Source: Chloroflexota bacterium (GTDB taxonomy: Bacteria; Chloroflexota; Anaerolineae; Aggregatilineales; UBA3940). Taken from it: a stretch of 5,880 nt of DNA. The position numbers and the translations under genes were made by a program. The stretch spans positions 1 to 5,880 of the forward strand of contig JAADYZ010000246.1 in the NCBI GenBank assembly GCA_010092775.1. The letters are read 5' to 3'. The notes beneath the pieces were generated by a model. It ran no database searches, had not been told where the DNA came from, and worked only from the letters and a program-made list of their open reading frames with translations. Shown piece by piece: positions 5,645 to 5,880 of the stretch (position 1 is its first letter; each line of letters begins with the position of its first letter).

Positions 5645-5880
5645 CTACCCCTGCCACTTCTCCAGCGCGGCTAGAGCCTCATCGGTGTCGATCGCGGTGA
5701 GAGCATCGGCGGCGGCATCGAAGACGCGGCGGGGTGAGTCGGGGTTGGGTGGGGCATCGTCGTTGAGCAGGGCGCTCAGAGGCGTGACAGCCTCGGGTGC
5801 GCTGATGCGGCCTAAAGTCTCAGCGGCCAGATAGCGCACACCGGGGTCATCCGCTCCGAGTGCGCCGATCAGTCCTTCAA
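5645..5880 (-). CDS. C-terminal part of a HEAT-repeat protein (runs off the right edge)
   Basis: On the minus strand the frame is open from the window edge to TAG at 5645-5647. The GTG at 5839 is an internal valine, because the repeat pattern continues upstream of it (EGLIGALGADDPG, then VRYLAAETLGRI). The peptide shows two HEAT/PBS-lyase-like helical repeats: about PGVRYLAAETLGRISAPEAV, then a second after an acidic, proline-rich insert (NDDAPPNPDSP) with VFDAAADALTAIDTDEALAAL. It ends in EKWQG. Such alpha-solenoid repeats usually bind proteins; the specific partner cannot be told from this fragment. It is convergent with leuS, so it is not in that operon. The remainder lies beyond the window. 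Confidence 0.75.
   Translation of the reverse strand, partial: EGLIGALGADDPGVRYLAAETLGRISAPEAVTPLSALLNDDAPPNPDSPRRVFDAAADALTAIDTDEALAALEKWQG

Noticed and set aside
5547..5834. Plus-strand frame overlapping the leuS end and the HEAT-repeat gene
   Set aside because: It is antisense to a recognisable HEAT-repeat sequence and gives a Ser/Arg-rich low-complexity peptide typical of a shadow frame.

Overview
The window holds five protein-coding regions and one T-box riboswitch. It looks like a chromosomal segment from a moderately GC-rich bacterium. The leucyl-tRNA synthetase sequence (the NQGQVLG and NVVNPDELVAEYGADTVR stretches), the T-box control of leuS and the type of metallo-beta-lactamase-fold protein suggest a Chloroflexota (Anaerolineae/Caldilineae-like) genome. 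That placement rests on memory of family sequences and is only moderately secure.

Left edge (1-223, minus strand): the N-terminal part of an unidentified membrane protein, cut by the window edge. Its best ribosome binding site serves an ATG in a different frame. Adding one CA unit to a (CA)4 tract would join that start to the membrane-protein frame, so the start is either recently frameshifted, slippage-variable, or a sequencing error.

Middle left (276-2428, plus strand): a two-gene operon read divergently from the membrane protein. The first gene is a long AlaX-type alanyl-tRNA editing protein with all four metal-site residues and a C-terminal DHHA1-like region. Nine bases after it comes a metallo-beta-lactamase-fold protein in which most zinc ligands are replaced, so it is probably not a classical zinc hydrolase.

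Middle (2452-2773): a sigma70-type promoter followed by a full T-box leader. It has stem I with a CUC (Leu) specifier, a K-turn-like element, a stem IIA/B-type pseudoknot, stem III, the conserved T-box sequence, an antiterminator and a competing intrinsic terminator. Uncharged tRNA-Leu(GAG) should bind it and switch on the gene that follows.

Right (2774-5557): leuS, a complete 927-residue leucyl-tRNA synthetase with catalytic, editing, anticodon-binding and C-terminal domains. It carries an unusual insert of about 90 residues directly before its RMSKS signature.

Right edge (5645-5880, minus strand): the C-terminal end of a HEAT-repeat protein, convergent with leuS. A 10-bp hairpin lies between the two stop codons.

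Taken together, the centre of the window concerns accuracy and supply of aminoacyl-tRNA: trans-editing of mischarged tRNA-Ala by AlaX, and tRNA-sensing control of an editing-competent LeuRS. I saw no mobile element, CRISPR array, tRNA or rRNA gene.
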